DNA of 64,000 nucleotides from Isoetes taiwanensis. Lineage: Eukaryota; Streptophyta; Lycopodiopsida; Isoetales; Isoetaceae. Within the stretch, counting starts at the first letter, position 1; each line of letters begins with the position of its first letter. Made by a program: the position numbers and the translations under genes. The DNA is taken from contig JAJEKV010000014.1 in the NCBI GenBank assembly GCA_021234155.1, forward strand, positions 20,537,513 through 20,601,512, given 5' to 3'. This document shows, one piece after another, positions 30,346-41,879 of this stretch. The notes beneath the pieces were generated by a model. The model searched no databases and had not been told where the DNA came from. It saw only the letters and a program-made list of their open reading frames with translations.

Positions 30346-31370
30346 AGTTCTATAGCAAAATTGGACAATCCCTAATGGTTGTAGCAATGTAATGTGGGAA
30401 GTCCATCCTTAGTGACAAGCAACATAATACATTTGGATAAAGCAACCAAAACTCTGTTCAAAACCAACTTCTAAACCGGCTTGTGTGGATGGGCTGAAAA
30501 AAAAACACGGTCTATCGTTTTTGAAGAACAACCAATCTAAAACAAGATTTATAGCGATGATGTAATCTTACGGTACCATCTAGAAAGGGCATAGAGCGGA
30601 TAGATGAGCATGGGAGAATGACCCCACTAGGCTGTCCCGAGCAAAAACTATTTTGAGAGTTGGTTTGTGCCTTAATGTAATGAAAACCCTAAGTTTGGAA
30701 ACCCTAAAGTCGGCACTGCCAAACAAGCGTGTTTTGCTCGCTCGCCGCCTTTGTTAGCTCGCCACCTTTCGCCTTTTGTTAGCTTCTATGCACAAAGGAG
30801 ACGAGTTCTATGGCTGCAAATGTAGAGCCATTTGTGTCTGCAATCCACGATTTACCGTGATATGTGTTAGGGATTTAAGAGCTTTCTCGATCTTTTTCCG
30901 GCAGTGCGGGCATGTGATGTTGGCCTTAAGAACGGCCTCTGTTTTTTCTTCTCGGGGCAACCTTTACAAATCGCAATGACAGCGGCAATGGTGTTCGAGT
31001 CATAGCGAAAGAGCGAGGCCAAATTCAACGAGAGAACTAAGATGCTCGAGAAAACATCGACAGATTTTGATGCCCAAATTCGACAAACCCACGCTTAAAT
31101 TGGTCAGAGAAATGGATAAAACTTCGACAGTGAAATAGAAAAATTCAACACAGAGATGGATAGCAGAAGGATTTGATGCCCAAATTAAAAAGTTCGTGGG
31201 CTGCAAATTCATTGGACAAATGAACTCCATGTGTCTATTTAATTTAGAAATGTTGCTATGTGGGCGAAAATCTGGAGCTTGCCTGAGATAGTAAGAAAAA
31301 TTTCTTCCATGAAATAATCGTTAATCCCTAGATTCGAATATCACAGGAGCTTGATAAGTAAAAGAATGAA
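30346..31370. other. no recognised gene
   Basis: This is mixed AT-rich DNA. A duplicated phrase with GATGCCCAAATT occurs near 31069 and 31169. It may contain downstream exons or UTR of the minus-strand gene candidate at 31379-31641, but I could not define any. Confidence 0.35.
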
Positions 31371-31378
31371 TTGCATAC

Positions 31379-31641
31379 CTGGAGAAGGTTGCTGTGCATT
31401 TAGGACTCTGCTCCAAGCAATGCCACAAGGGTTTTGTCTCTGCAAACACTGTAACAAAAGACATAGAAGCCTCTATAGTATAGTCCATGCAAAGCTGAGC
31501 AGAACGAAATTTAGCAACTGGGCAGCCCGAAGTCATGACCCACTTACGTAAAATCTCATCCACTAACAAAAACTCTTCGTCTTGCTCATTCTCTCCCAAA
31601 AACGGCTCGGCAGTTTCTTCAGAAAGTTTCTTGGAGGCCAT
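31379..31641 (-). CDS. candidate 5' exons of an unrecognised gene
   Basis: On the minus strand an ATG (31641) in good context starts exon 1 (31641-31548, 94 nt) ending at the strong donor GTAAGT. A 99-nt intron ends in a pyrimidine-rich acceptor TTTTGTTACAG, and exon 2 (31448-31379, 70 nt) ends at GTATGC. The joined start reads MASKKLSEETAEPFLGENEQ, DEEFLLVDEILLFAETKPLW, HCLEQSPKC. I do not recognise the protein, and later exons were not found. The splice signals are better than chance but the model rests on them alone; reading straight through the intron is also open (106 codons). Confidence 0.4.
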
Positions 31642-32100
31642 TGGCAGATCGGATCAGAGGCCTTGCAGCAATTAAAGATGCAGGATCTAATAGCTACCTT
31701 AGATCGGAAGCTTCTTCTCAAGGCCCCATGCCTTAGACAATCCATCCTCGTTTCCCCTAATACCACAATTTCAAGGTACAAATTTTGGAAAGACGACAAT
31801 GTAGCACAAATCCGAAGGGAAGGTCGGGAGGGAATGGTGAAGCTTCTTGGAAGGCACTAAATAAGGAAGTCCAATGCTAGATCTTCAAGCCGAATGTCAA
31901 ATCTTGAAGCCTATTCTTGAAGCCGAATGCTGAATCTTGAAGCATGTTTGAACCCTGCAGCATTGTATTGCTTTCGATTCTTGCCTTCTTTCTTTCTTGC
32001 ATGCAAACAGAGGGCAACTAAAATAAAAAGAGGGCTTTTGTTGTGAGCCCTTGGATATTGGACCATTGAAAAAAAAAAACTAAATCAACGACTAAGAAAT
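31642..32100. other. upstream region of the minus-strand candidate
   Basis: The region may hold the 5' UTR and promoter of that candidate. A simple duplication of TCTTGAAGC / GAATGC phrases lies at 31877-31945. The single unit with GGGCTTTTGTTGTGAGCC (about 32032) belongs to the R2 5' region. Confidence 0.35.
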
Positions 32101-32221
32101 AGTGCACTCTAGATGTACGCATTAGTACATCTATTCGAATACGCCATGAAATCTTAGGAAAACCTTTGTGAAAAGCGTACAAAAACACAAAGAAAACCCC
32201 CTGTTATTATGCTACATATTC
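32101..32221 (+). repeat. dispersed repeat R2, copy 5
   Basis: It begins AGTGCACTCTAGATGTACGC and ends CCCCCTGTTATTATGCTACA. It is the closest match to copy 2 at 19749. Confidence 0.75.
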
Positions 32222-33235
32222 GAACATTTTTTATTCTATTGATATTGGTTATTTATCTTGAAGTTTTGAATTCACTATTCTAGACTATGTAGGGATATCT
32301 GTCCTATCTTTCTAAAGTGGGTTTCACATAGTTTTGGAGCTTTCCTAGTTAACAGGGTCTCAAACCTATCTAATTCCATGTATTTAAGGGTTCTTTGACA
32401 AATACTGTAGATATATTTTACAGTTGCCTTTACAGATCCATTGTCTAAGGTTACATTCTGCACAATTTGTTTTTGCTCGTTCTATTTTTCAACTAGCGTT
32501 GGGGTGCTATTTTGAAATAATTATTTCTTGGATCACTTCATTCATCACCTTGAGGATTTATAGTTTAGGGATTTTGTGGCATGTCTGAATGGTGAATCCA
32601 TATGATTTCCTGCAGGCATTTTTGGCTCATATATTGTTGGGATATGGCGCGAGGTTATTTTCTTGTTGCATTTGTTTCATCTCATTTAACACTGATGTTT
32701 CTCTTTTATTCCGCATTTCCATATTGTTTCAAAATGCGTTGCATTGCATTATTTGTCGCAAACACGTCCTATTTGGCCACTTGTAGTTTGACGTCGCGTT
32801 CTTGAAGTTGTTCTTTATATTTTTAGGTTTTTCGGCACTATCATTATAGTTCATTTGCATAGTTGCTATTTAGCTTTATTTGGATATGCCAAATATTGCG
32901 TTTGGCACTCCATTGCAATTTTTTGACATGGGTTTCTATTGGATCATTTTTTTTTATGCTTAGGTTTATCTAGATGTGGAGTATACTGAGTTGTTGTGCA
33001 CGAGGTATTATATTGAGCACATTCTAATTTTGTGCATTGTGCTAGTCCTGCCTGATTCTAATTATCTCGGGGAGTTTTGGTGCGCATATTCATCATACAG
33101 CTTTAAATGCATCATTTGAGCTTAAATGCATCATTTGAGCTCAGGTACCTGCTTTAACTATGTACTATTCATATTTTTTGTATGAATTAGTGAGCTTCAT
33201 ATTTGACAGTTGTTTACTCTACCCTCTTAGCGTAT
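32222..33235. other. T-rich repeat-derived DNA
   Basis: The part 32680-32960 (TTTCAAAATGCGTTGCATTG, GTCCTATTTGGCCA, TTTATTTGGATATG.CAAATA) matches in reverse complement the 47.1-47.6 kb region, so it is part of family R3. No gene recognised. A tandem AAATGCATCATTTGAGCTTA unit lies at about 33107-33141. Confidence 0.5.
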
Positions 33236-34057
33236 TATCAGGGGCCTCACTTGGATCTTGAGAGGAACTCCACGTCCAGGAACTACTTTCCATTTTTTTC
33301 CAAGCCGTCATTCATTAGCTGCATTACCGCCTGCTTCTTCTGCTGACTTGACCCCATCTTGCCTACTCTTAGTCTCCAGCTTCGCTCCCCCATTCTGGTT
33401 CACGCGCATTCCTCGCACCTTGTGCACCTCCTTCTTAGGGAATCTGATTTGCCTTCAATTTCACTTTTCTTCTTGTCATTCCTCTTGACTTTGCGCTCCC
33501 ATGGCTACCACCTCTACCTCAACCTCGTTCCCATTCGAGTAAGTGTTATTTATATTGGGGCATCTATTTATAGATGTCGGCATGTTATCGAATTGCCTTA
33601 TGACATCTCATTCAAAACTATTGTTTCTCTTTTATTGAAGATTTTCAAATGGGTTGCATCGCATTTTTGTTACAAATACGTTTTATTTGGCCAAATTTAG
33701 TCGTTAATTAGCGGCATTACTTCTATTCTTCTAGCTTGGCCCCACCTTGCCTACTCTTAATCTCCACCTTTGCTCTCCCGTTCTTATTCATGCACATTCC
33801 TCGCACTTTGTGAACCTCCTCGTTAGGGACTCTCATTTGCCTTCAATCTCACTTTTCTTCTTGACCTTTCTCTTGACTTTGCGCTCTCATGGCTCCAACT
33901 TTACCTCAACCTCGTTCCCGTTCTGGTAAGTGTCTTTTATATTGGGGCATCTATTCATAGGTTTCGGCATGCTATCAAATTTCCTTCTGACATCTCATTC
34001 ACAGCTACCTTTTCTCTTTTAGTTAATATTTTCATATTGCTTTCAAAATGCATTATG
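33236..34057 (+). repeat. dispersed repeat R3, two direct units
   Basis: Units at about 33290-33680 and 33710-34057 share TTGCCTACTCTTA.TCTCCA, CATTCCTCGCAC, CTTGACTTTGCGCTC and CATCTATTCATAG-type phrases. Reverse-complement copies lie at 35880-36290 and 46500-47930. The open frames here are pyrimidine-rich artefacts. Family type is unknown; no LTR ends or RT seen. Confidence 0.65.
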
Positions 34058-34082
34058 GTAAGGGACTCGCAAAGAACACAAA

Positions 34083-34930
34083 AATTGGCCGAATAGGCTT
34101 GTCATTCATCACCGCAGCAGTATACAATGTGTGGCAATATCTGAATGAGGAGCTGACCATAGGAACAATGTCTAGCTACCCCATAATGAAATAAGAAAAT
34201 ATGAAAAGGCAAGACAGAGGACAATGGCGACAACTTCTCATCTGGATAAAAAACCCCGCCTTTCGGGTTGTCGAGGAAAACCCTAATGAGAAATGGTCGC
34301 CAACAGCCTCGAGGATGCCTTGAAGAGCAAGGTAGGAAATTGGTGAAGCCAGCCCAAATGCGCATCAATGCCATGGAATGTGTGAAACCTGGAAAAAGGG
34401 AGAAATGCAAAAACACCCATTAGACGTTAGAAACTGTAAACAAACATATATAGAAATAGAAAACATCACCGAGAGGTGGAAAAGAAAAATAACATCACCA
34501 ACAGGTGGAAATCATCTAGCATCACCAACATGTGAAAATCATCTAGCATCACCCTACGGGTGGAAAAATATAGAGATAGCATCACCCAGTGGGTGGAAAA
34601 TAATTTGCATCAGCCATCGGATGAAAAAAGCATCACCCAACGGGTGGCCAGTACTGAACAAAAACATGTAAAAAATAGACGACAATAATCACCATAGCAA
34701 CACCTAGTGAGTGGAGGATAATGAAGTTAGTATCGAAAAGGAAATAAACATGAACATGAAACAAACTCCAAACTATATAAAGGGGCGGGTAAGGAGGGAA
34801 GCAATGGGCAAGGAAGAGACCCTATTGTGAGAAGACGCCGATAACCAACCACAAGAATGAATAGTGCATATATAGCTGCTCGTCCCTTCCCAAAATGCCG
34901 ATCCGATGGGTCGGATCGATGCCTATTCTA
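34083..34930 (-). mobile_element. retroposon-like insertion with 25-bp target duplication
   Basis: The 25-bp direct repeats at 34058-34082 and 34931-34955 (starting GTAAGGGACTCGCAAAG) flank 848 bp. On the minus strand the insert begins with the TATA-containing module shared with 26771-26930, passes through a minisatellite (34467-34730) and has near its 3' end a hairpin-like AACCCGAAAGGCGGGGTT stretch like that in the LINE 3' ends at 48.2 and 58.4 kb. Long duplications are typical of target-primed LINE integration. It encodes no RT, so it would need a partner LINE. Confidence 0.6.
34458..34720 (-). repeat. self-complementary minisatellite (CATCACC-GGTGGAA)
   Basis: About eight units of roughly 20-35 bp follow the pattern CATCACC, 3-5 variable bases, GGTGGAAA; examples are CATCACCAACAGGTGGAAA and CATCACCCAACGGGTGG. 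The CACC and GGTG arms of each unit can pair, so a single strand could form a row of small hairpins. Two or three related units occur at 46010-46105. Confidence 0.7.
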
Positions 34931-34955
34931 GTAAGGGACTCGCAAAGAACACAAA

Positions 34956-35879
34956 CGGGCCGACAACCAGAGAACTTCCTTTATATAAGCCATGCTGACG
35001 AGAGACATCAAGACATTGAGTTAGAGTCCAAATGACATGGCAAGAGTGAGAAGACGACAATTGTCGTCTGCCTTAAGCAGGAGCACCATCGTGCAAAACT
35101 CCTTGGGCCGGTCCTACTGAGGCACTGCTGCGACGAGCAGAGTGCGTACCGAGTGGGTGTAAGGCGAAGACAAGATGATAGGGTCGGAATTAGGATCTAA
35201 GGAGAAGGTAAGGTAATGACGAAGAATATGAAAAAGGGAACTTTTCTAAGCATAAATGTTACAGAATGAATGACAAGCACCAATATAATGACAAATTGTA
35301 GAGCAATTGTGCGGAAAGAAGGGCAATAACGTAACAGAATTTAAGCTTAGGCCAAATATGAGAAAGGATGAATGCTGGGCATGGGAACAAATGCAACAAG
35401 AAATAAGGGTGCAAGATGAGGTAAGGTTATGGTCAATGATATAGGGGAGATGAAGAGCGAGAGTGTCAAGGTTAGAGCGGAATTCTTGAGGTTGACGATA
35501 TGATAAAGTGTGGCTAGCGAGAACAAAGGATCCAAAAAATGAAATATCTGGACAAGGTTGCAATAAGAATGTAAAAAATGTCAATGACAAGGATGGTGTC
35601 CATAGATCATGCCTATAGTAAAAAATGCAATGGAGTGTCAAATACAAATACGTCATAACAAAACAAAAAAAAAAAAAAAAAAGAGAGAGAGAGAGAGAAC
35701 CAAAGAGGATATGTCCAATATAAAACCCATGCCACAAAAATGCAATGAAGTGCCAAATGCAAATAAGTCATATGCACATAAAGCAAGTATAAAAGATGTG
35801 AAACGATATATGATAATGGGGTAAGGCTCTGCCTAAAGCTGTAAAAAACAACAACAAGACATACAATGTAAACTTAAAA
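34956..35879. other. repeat-derived DNA, no recognised gene
   Basis: The stretch is purine-rich on the plus strand. It holds an A18 run followed by AG repeats (35664-35698) and a duplicated phrase near 35600-35650 and 35715-35770. The 163-codon minus-strand frame (35737-35246) is pyrimidine-rich and without motif. Confidence 0.4.
35664..35698 (+). repeat. poly-A and AG simple repeat
   Basis: A homopolymer of about 18 A is followed by (AG)8-type sequence. It could be a decayed retroposon tail but has no attached body. Confidence 0.8.
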
Positions 35880-36290
35880 TTGGCCAAATAAAACGTACTT
35901 GTAACAAAAATGTGCAATGCATTTGGAAAGCAATATGAAAATGTTAACTAAAAGAGAAAAGGTAGTTGTGGATGAGATGGCAGAAGAAAATTTGATAGCA
36001 TGCCGAAACATATGAATAGATGCGAAAGTGAGATTGAAGGCAAAACAGATTCCCTAACGAGGAGGTTCAAAAGGTGCGAGGAATGTGCGTGAACAAGAAT
36101 GGAAGAGCGAAGGTGGAGATTAAGAGTAGGCAGGGTGGGGTCAAGCTAGCAGAATAGAAGCGGGCAGTAATGCAACTAATTAACGGCGGTTTGGAAAAAT
36201 GGAAAGCAGGTCCTGAAAGTGGAATTCGCTCTTAAGACCCAAGTGAGACCCCTGATAATATGCTAAGAGGGTAGAGTAAACAACTATCAA
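35880..36290 (-). repeat. dispersed repeat R3, minus-strand copy
   Basis: Read on the minus strand it follows the 33.7-34.06 kb unit closely (CTACTCTTAATCTCCACCTT, CATTCCTCGCACCTTTTGAA, TTTCGGCATGCTATCAAATT, TTTTCATATTGCTTTC) and extends to TTTATTTGGCCAATTTTAAG. Confidence 0.7.
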
Positions 36291-36689
36291 ATATCAAGCT
36301 CACTTTCATACGAAAAAAATGTACAGTATAAAGTTAAAGCAAGTACCTAAAGCTCAAATGATGCGTTTAAACTCAAATGATGTATGATGAGTATGTGCAC
36401 CAATATGTAAATGCATAAACGATAAATTCAATAACAAAACCTAGGTGCAGTAACGGACAACTCGAGACATGTATCTCTGGAGATTTGGCCCAAATACAAA
36501 AAATAAAGCCACGACTGCCAACCTCGAGAAAATTGTTAGCCCTGTACGTCCTGGTACAGGACTATTCATGCACACAAAGGACCAGGTCAAGAACAAGGAG
36601 ACGACCACGGGTCAGACGTCCAAAGGTCCTCAGAAGACCAAGGCACAACAGCCTAAGCCACCGCCGGTCAAAAGGAGGCGCACAGAGAA
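36291..36689. other. flank of Ty3 element, no recognised gene
   Basis: A Lys/Pro-rich frame (36469-36693, ending PPPVKRRRTEK) may be coding but matches nothing I know. The border with the Ty3 element is not defined. Confidence 0.3.
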
Positions 36690-37139
36690 ATGACGCGTGT
36701 CTCAGTCAGCGTCATTTCAGGGTTTCAAGAGGCACCGCTGGGTGTCCTACAAATCAGACCTTCATTCAAGGAGTCGGCACCGAGTAGGCTCATTGTATCT
36801 ATATTGGGCCAAAGGCCGTTGTACTATATATAGCAGTAGATGTAGCCCTCACGGGCAGATGAGTTTTGAGTCTTATCTCATTTTTCTGTCTTCTCTCATT
36901 GGAGAGCTCATGTATTCTTATGATATCAAGGAGTTCATTGCTTGACCATTGTTCTCTCATTGTGTTTTCTATTTTCTCATTGTTCTCTCATCGTTCTTTT
37001 GCAAATCCCGCGTGACACAGCTACCGGATCCTCCTGTTTGATCCACGGGTCCTCACAGAGGGCTGTCTTGCAGGAGTCCCCGAACCCAGACCCCAAACAA
37101 CATGGCCGCTGCTGGGGTGCGATTCGATTTTCCTTTATT

Positions 37140-38905
37140 ACATTTGCAATGTGCGCGCGAACCTTCACTCGAGGAAGAACTTCTTACCCGGTGGCGTCTC
37201 GATTGGGCGCCACCAGCGGCGGGAAGTTGTTCGCGACATGTATGGATCTGCTTATGACATTGAGGGAGGCCACATTCGGTCTAGGGCTCAGTCGGCGCCA
37301 CCTACTCCTCGTGTCATGTCTCGTCCAAGTTCTCCACCTCAGACGTGCAAACATTGTTCCCAGCCTCAGTCACCTCATCACTATCAGGAGCAATATCAGA
37401 CTCAACCTTCTCAATAGTACTTTCAGACCCCCGAGAATGCCTATATCCATCTTTCTTCTGGCCATACACCTCTGCCTTCACAACCATCATCTCCTCCCGG
37501 GGACGGGGATATCCACATGTCTCTTTTTGCTCCTCCCGGGGAATTTCCATTCCCTACATTTCCAACTGCTCTTCCTGTTTTACAACCTCACCCGACCTCA
37601 AAGCCAATGATCAGGCACCTCCAGTACCTCCACCTCAGGCACCCCTTCGTCAGGGCCCTTCTGGCACTATGCCACCCCCCACTCCACCTCAATATAATCC
37701 TTATCCATTACACTGTTCAACCAAGCACTTTAACCTCTACCTTTCGGACCCTCAAGGTGACTTATCCAACCTTTGGCAACACGAAAAGGCAAACCCTTAG
37801 ACCAAAGTGCTCGGGCCCACATGGAAGAATTTGAGGCTCACGGCTGCCCTCAATAGTCATGCCCAACCTCAACTGAAATTCCACATCTTTTCCACCCCAT
37901 TTGCGTGGCTCTCCTCATCAATGGCTCATGTCCAACAAAAGCCACTTTGGAAACAAGATTGGTCGGAAATGAAAGCTTTTCTTTCTCACTATGGTACCAC
38001 GGATGATGATCAACTTCATCTCAAGCAACTCAATGACCTTCAACAAGAGCCCGCGAGTCCGCCCGGGATTTTTGCGGATCGTCTTCATATCTTGCTTTCG
38101 GCAAACTTAAGGAGTACCCGGCGAGCGAGTCCAGTGTCGGTTTCTCCGGGGACTCCCTCGACTATCCGCCTCATGGTGAATACTGCGCCCAAGACTTTGG
38201 AGCGGGATATCGACCTTGTCAATCACTTTCGGTCAATGTTTCCTCTCGTGGAGTGGCTCTTGGGAGCTCCCCTTCATTCCACACGGTCATGGTTCCCGCA
38301 GTTGTTGTTTAGCCTCAACACGCCAATCAGTGGTAGCGGTCGGATCGGTGCCATATTTGTAAGTATCAAGGCCACTTGGCAAATGAGTGCAACTCCACCA
38401 ATGGCCCACCTCATTACAAGCGATGCAACATGTGCAATCATGCCCACGGAAGAGTGCACTCGCACTCATCCTACACCTTTCAGAAACAAGATGGTTTATC
38501 AAGTTCAAACCACACCTCAGCAACAATCATCATATCAACCGCACCAAATGCAGGCTCAACCGAGTCAACAATATCCACAATCTCAGCAACAAAGGGGACC
38601 AAGCTTTTCGCCCCCTTTTGATCCTTCTAAAGCTCAGTGTTATCATTGTCAAGAATGGGGTCATACCACCACGGCATGTCCTCAACTTCCTCAAGTTCAA
38701 GTACAACTTCCAGGCACAAATCAGACCACCTCAGTACGCCTCACGGCTTATCAACTATGGATTGCCAATGGCAAACAAGGCCAGCGTCGGTTCTTCCGGA
38801 AACCACCGCAGCGTGCCTCGGCAATCCGCGGTATCAACAAGCTCACGCCAATCAACCTCGGATGGATGAACAAGCCCGGAAGAAATTTTTCGGGCTCTTA
38901 ATCCT
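37140..38905 (+). pseudogene. Ty3 gag with zinc knuckle
   Basis: The longest open part (37807-38901) contains a capsid-like stretch (AWLSSSMAHVQQKPLWKQDW, MKAFLSHYGTTDDDQLHLKQ) and a CCHC knuckle CYHCQEWGHTTTAC at 38637-38678, the C-x2-C-x4-H-x4-C pattern that binds RNA. The N-terminal portion (37140-37800) is Pro/Gln-rich and split over three frames. Gag forms the particle. Confidence 0.75.
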
Positions 38906-39419
38906 CGATCTGGCCCGTCAAATTGGGTAGGTTTGGTTTCCGCCCGGACCAGGCGTCCGCCCTTAACCATTCTTCCTCATGACCGCGCCTTTGCTTTTGC
39001 GGTCGACCGCGATCCCTCATGATGAGGACAAAAGGTTCACTTTGCCCCTGACTTGGAGAAACTCATGACTCATGTCATGCCTAAAAGTCCGCCAAAGCAT
39101 TCTAAACCTCATGCAAGGCTGGCTGAAGGCGCCGCGTTGGCTAATGTCCATGCCACCACCGAGCTCACGGCGTCGGGGATACACCCTCCACATCTCAACC
39201 TCCGCGGCTCGGACATATCCGAATATTGCTGCGGAGGTGGAGCTTCTCAAAAAGTTCTTTGCTTCATTACCACGCACTCCGGCTCCCTTGGATCCGGCTG
39301 ATCCCTTTTCTCATGCCTCACGGAACTCCAAGAGGAGCTTGCCAAAATCAAAATTCCTTTAAAGTCGGCAGCAATTTTGAAACTATGTCCACGCTCTCAG
39401 GACCGGTTACCCCCCTCGA

Positions 39420-39880
39420 CAGTTTTGGTTTGGGCGGTAGCTACCTCCACACCCACGGTACATGCCACGGTGGGCAATCAACAAGTCAATCATGTTCAAA
39501 TTGATGGGGGTAGTCTTTGTAAATCTTATCGCGGATAAACCGCAAGCAAATGGGCATCAAACAACTCTATCGTGCCCCATATGACATCAAATTGGCTAAT
39601 GGCCATATCACGCGACCTCAAAGCGTCCGCCTCTTCTTCACATCAACATTGGTGATCTCAGATTCCCCTTGGAATTTGGTGTTTGGAAAAGCTGGAAGAT
39701 CCGGTGATTATGAAATGTTGGTGTGGACCTTTTCTCCGTCGGGGCCAAGAGTATCCATTCTTGGGCCCGCGGATCGGTTAGTCATCACAGATGGTCACCT
39801 CAATGCCACTATGGACTTGGAAGCTGGCAAGATCATTTTGGTTGACAATGCTGAACCTTCTCTCTCGACACCGATTTGAG
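39420..39880 (+). pseudogene. Ty3 protease remnant
   Basis: The reading VGNQQVNHVQIDGGSLCKS (39468-39524) matches the aspartic protease active-site region of Ty3 elements, with DGG in place of the common DSG/DGG. A stop and a shift follow; YRAPYDIKLANGHITRP and the open frame 39550-39879 (PADRLVITDGHLNATMDLEA) continue the region. Confidence 0.6.
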
Positions 39881-40439
39881 GAAGCCCGAGAATATTTATC
39901 AATCTGGAGGCTCCTCTGTGAGTGCGCCTCTGTCATCCTACCACGAATATCTTTGATCCTTGGGGAGATGACTCTTGATCAGAGACCAGGCTGTGGCGGC
40001 TTTGCTTGACCCTACGGCTCCTTGCAATCGCATCCAGCGTGTTGATCACTTTTTCGGAGGCAAAACTTCCTTGAAGCGGTTGATGTCCAAGGCTGTCATG
40101 AAGCAACCTTTGCTGGCGGCGATCGGCAACCTCTCTTCTTCACCCGCGGGCGCCACTCATCTGTCATATTTCAACCTCCTGCTCATGTCGTTCAAGACCA
40201 CGGAAGTTATCCACATATTGGACTCACGAAGTCGAGATTGTGGGCGTTGCCCGATACGCGCCTTGGCGCCAATCTCCCAACACCCTATCGTAAAAGGGGC
40301 GTCCGCATTTGTTCAAAAATTCAAACACATTTTAGCACGGAGCTCTGAGACCCGGGGATCAACAAAAACTTGGGGGAACTCACCATTCCTACCAAATCGA
40401 TGCATGCTGTATAGCTTAGCGGCGATTACCGGCTCAACC

Positions 40440-41020
40440 CCAATTACCATGATCGCGTCAAAGCAGAAATTGACAAACTTCTTGCTGCGAGGTTTGATCT
40501 ATGAGGTCAAACATTACGAATGGGTGAGCCCCATCGTCATTGCTCTCAAACACAATGGTAAGATCCGCATTTGCGTGGACTACCGAAAACTCAATTAGGC
40601 CACGGAGCGTGATCATTTCCCACTTCCCTTCACAGACCAGGTTCTGGAAGAGGTCGCTGGCCATGAGATGTACTCCTTCATGGATGGTTTTTCTGGCTAC
40701 AATCAAATCTCAATCAAAGAATCGATCAACTCAAGACTACTTTTACCACCAGTGGGGGTACTTTTTGCCTACAAGGTGGTTCCTTTTGGGTTATCAAACT
40801 CTCCATCAACGTTTCAGCGCATCATGCTCTCGGTTTTTCATGATTTTATGAAGGAAAATCCCTTCTGCAAAATTTTCAAGATGACTTTCTCGCCCTCTGC
40901 CTACAGTTCCATGGATGACCATTTGGATAAATTGGAACTTGTCTTTCAGAAATGTGATGAGTCCGGCATTAGTCTCAATCGAGAAATGCACCTTGCGTCA
41001 CCTCCGGTGTTACGTTAGGA
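40440..41020 (+). pseudogene. Ty3 reverse transcriptase
   Basis: IYEVKHYEWVSPIVIALKHN, GKIRICVDYRKLN then a stop, MYSFMDGFSGYNQISIKES, YKVVPFGLSNSPSTFQRIM, and FQDDFLALC for the YxDD catalytic box, followed by DDHLDKLELVFQKCDESGIS. All fingers/palm blocks are recognisable in order, but they lie in different frames with at least one internal stop (TAG at 40597). The first YxDD residues have changed to FQDD. Confidence 0.85.
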
Positions 41021-41229
41021 CATGTTGTTAAACCAAAGCGGTATCACCACCGGATCTGCCAAAATCGGTTGTGTGCTCAAAGCTCAAGCACCGCCAATAT
41101 CAAGGAGACACGCTCCTTCACGGGTAAAGGTAAATTATTACTCCACCTTCATTCACGGACTTCGCATGACCATTGCGAGATCCATCCATAAACTCACGGG
41201 TGATGAATCCACGGGCACGGAATTCCCGG

Positions 41230-41590
41230 CCGGATGCTACTTTCAACGGTTGAAGCTTTTTGCTTACTGGGCCCGGTTCTTGTTCCTCCTCAATGGGATA
41301 AGCCCTTTCATGTACATGTTGATGTCTCGGCGTTTGCTATTACATTTCTTTCTCAAGAATATGATCGCTGTGACAAACCAAGCGGATATGCCGGTGAGAA
41401 AACTCAATCTGCGGGCGCAACTACTCTACCGCGGGCGAGAGGACTTGGGTTTAATTTTACGTGTCCAACGTTTCCGTCACTATCTCCTAGGCGGTCGGAT
41501 CAAGTTCTTTGTTGACCACCAAGCACTCCTTTACTTGATCAACAAATCCGCGCCCACGGGCGCATTGCTCGTTAGGTCCTCCTTCTAGAA
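41230..41590 (+). pseudogene. Ty3 RNase H remnant
   Basis: WDKPFHVHVDVSAFAITFLS (41290s) corresponds to the RNase H start with its first Asp; after shifts, FRHYLLGGRIKFFVDHQALL and YLINKSAPTG match the later block FxVxTDHxxLxxL. The enzyme would remove RNA from the hybrid. Confidence 0.7.
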
Positions 41591-41879
41591 AATTGGCGCC
41601 TTTTGAAATTGTTCATAAAAGCGGGGAAAATCTCATGTCGTGCGGATTATCTTTCGCATCCACACAAATGATCCCTCCGCGGGAGTTTGGGGCGTATTTC
41701 TGACGCTCAACTCTTTACGGTCGCGGCCACGCCACATTGGTTCCACAACTTTCAGCAGTATCTCCTTACAGGTGCTCTTCCATCGGAAGGCGCCCGCGCT
41801 CTCTCGAAGAAAAGCTTAAATCCGTCAGCGTCAATTTCTTCGCGAGGTCCATGACTACACCATGGTTGCGAGGCCATCT

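Noticed and set aside
35246-35737. 163-codon minus-strand ORF
   Set aside because: Pyrimidine-rich translation (Ser, Phe, Leu) with no motif, overlapping poly-A and R3-related sequence.
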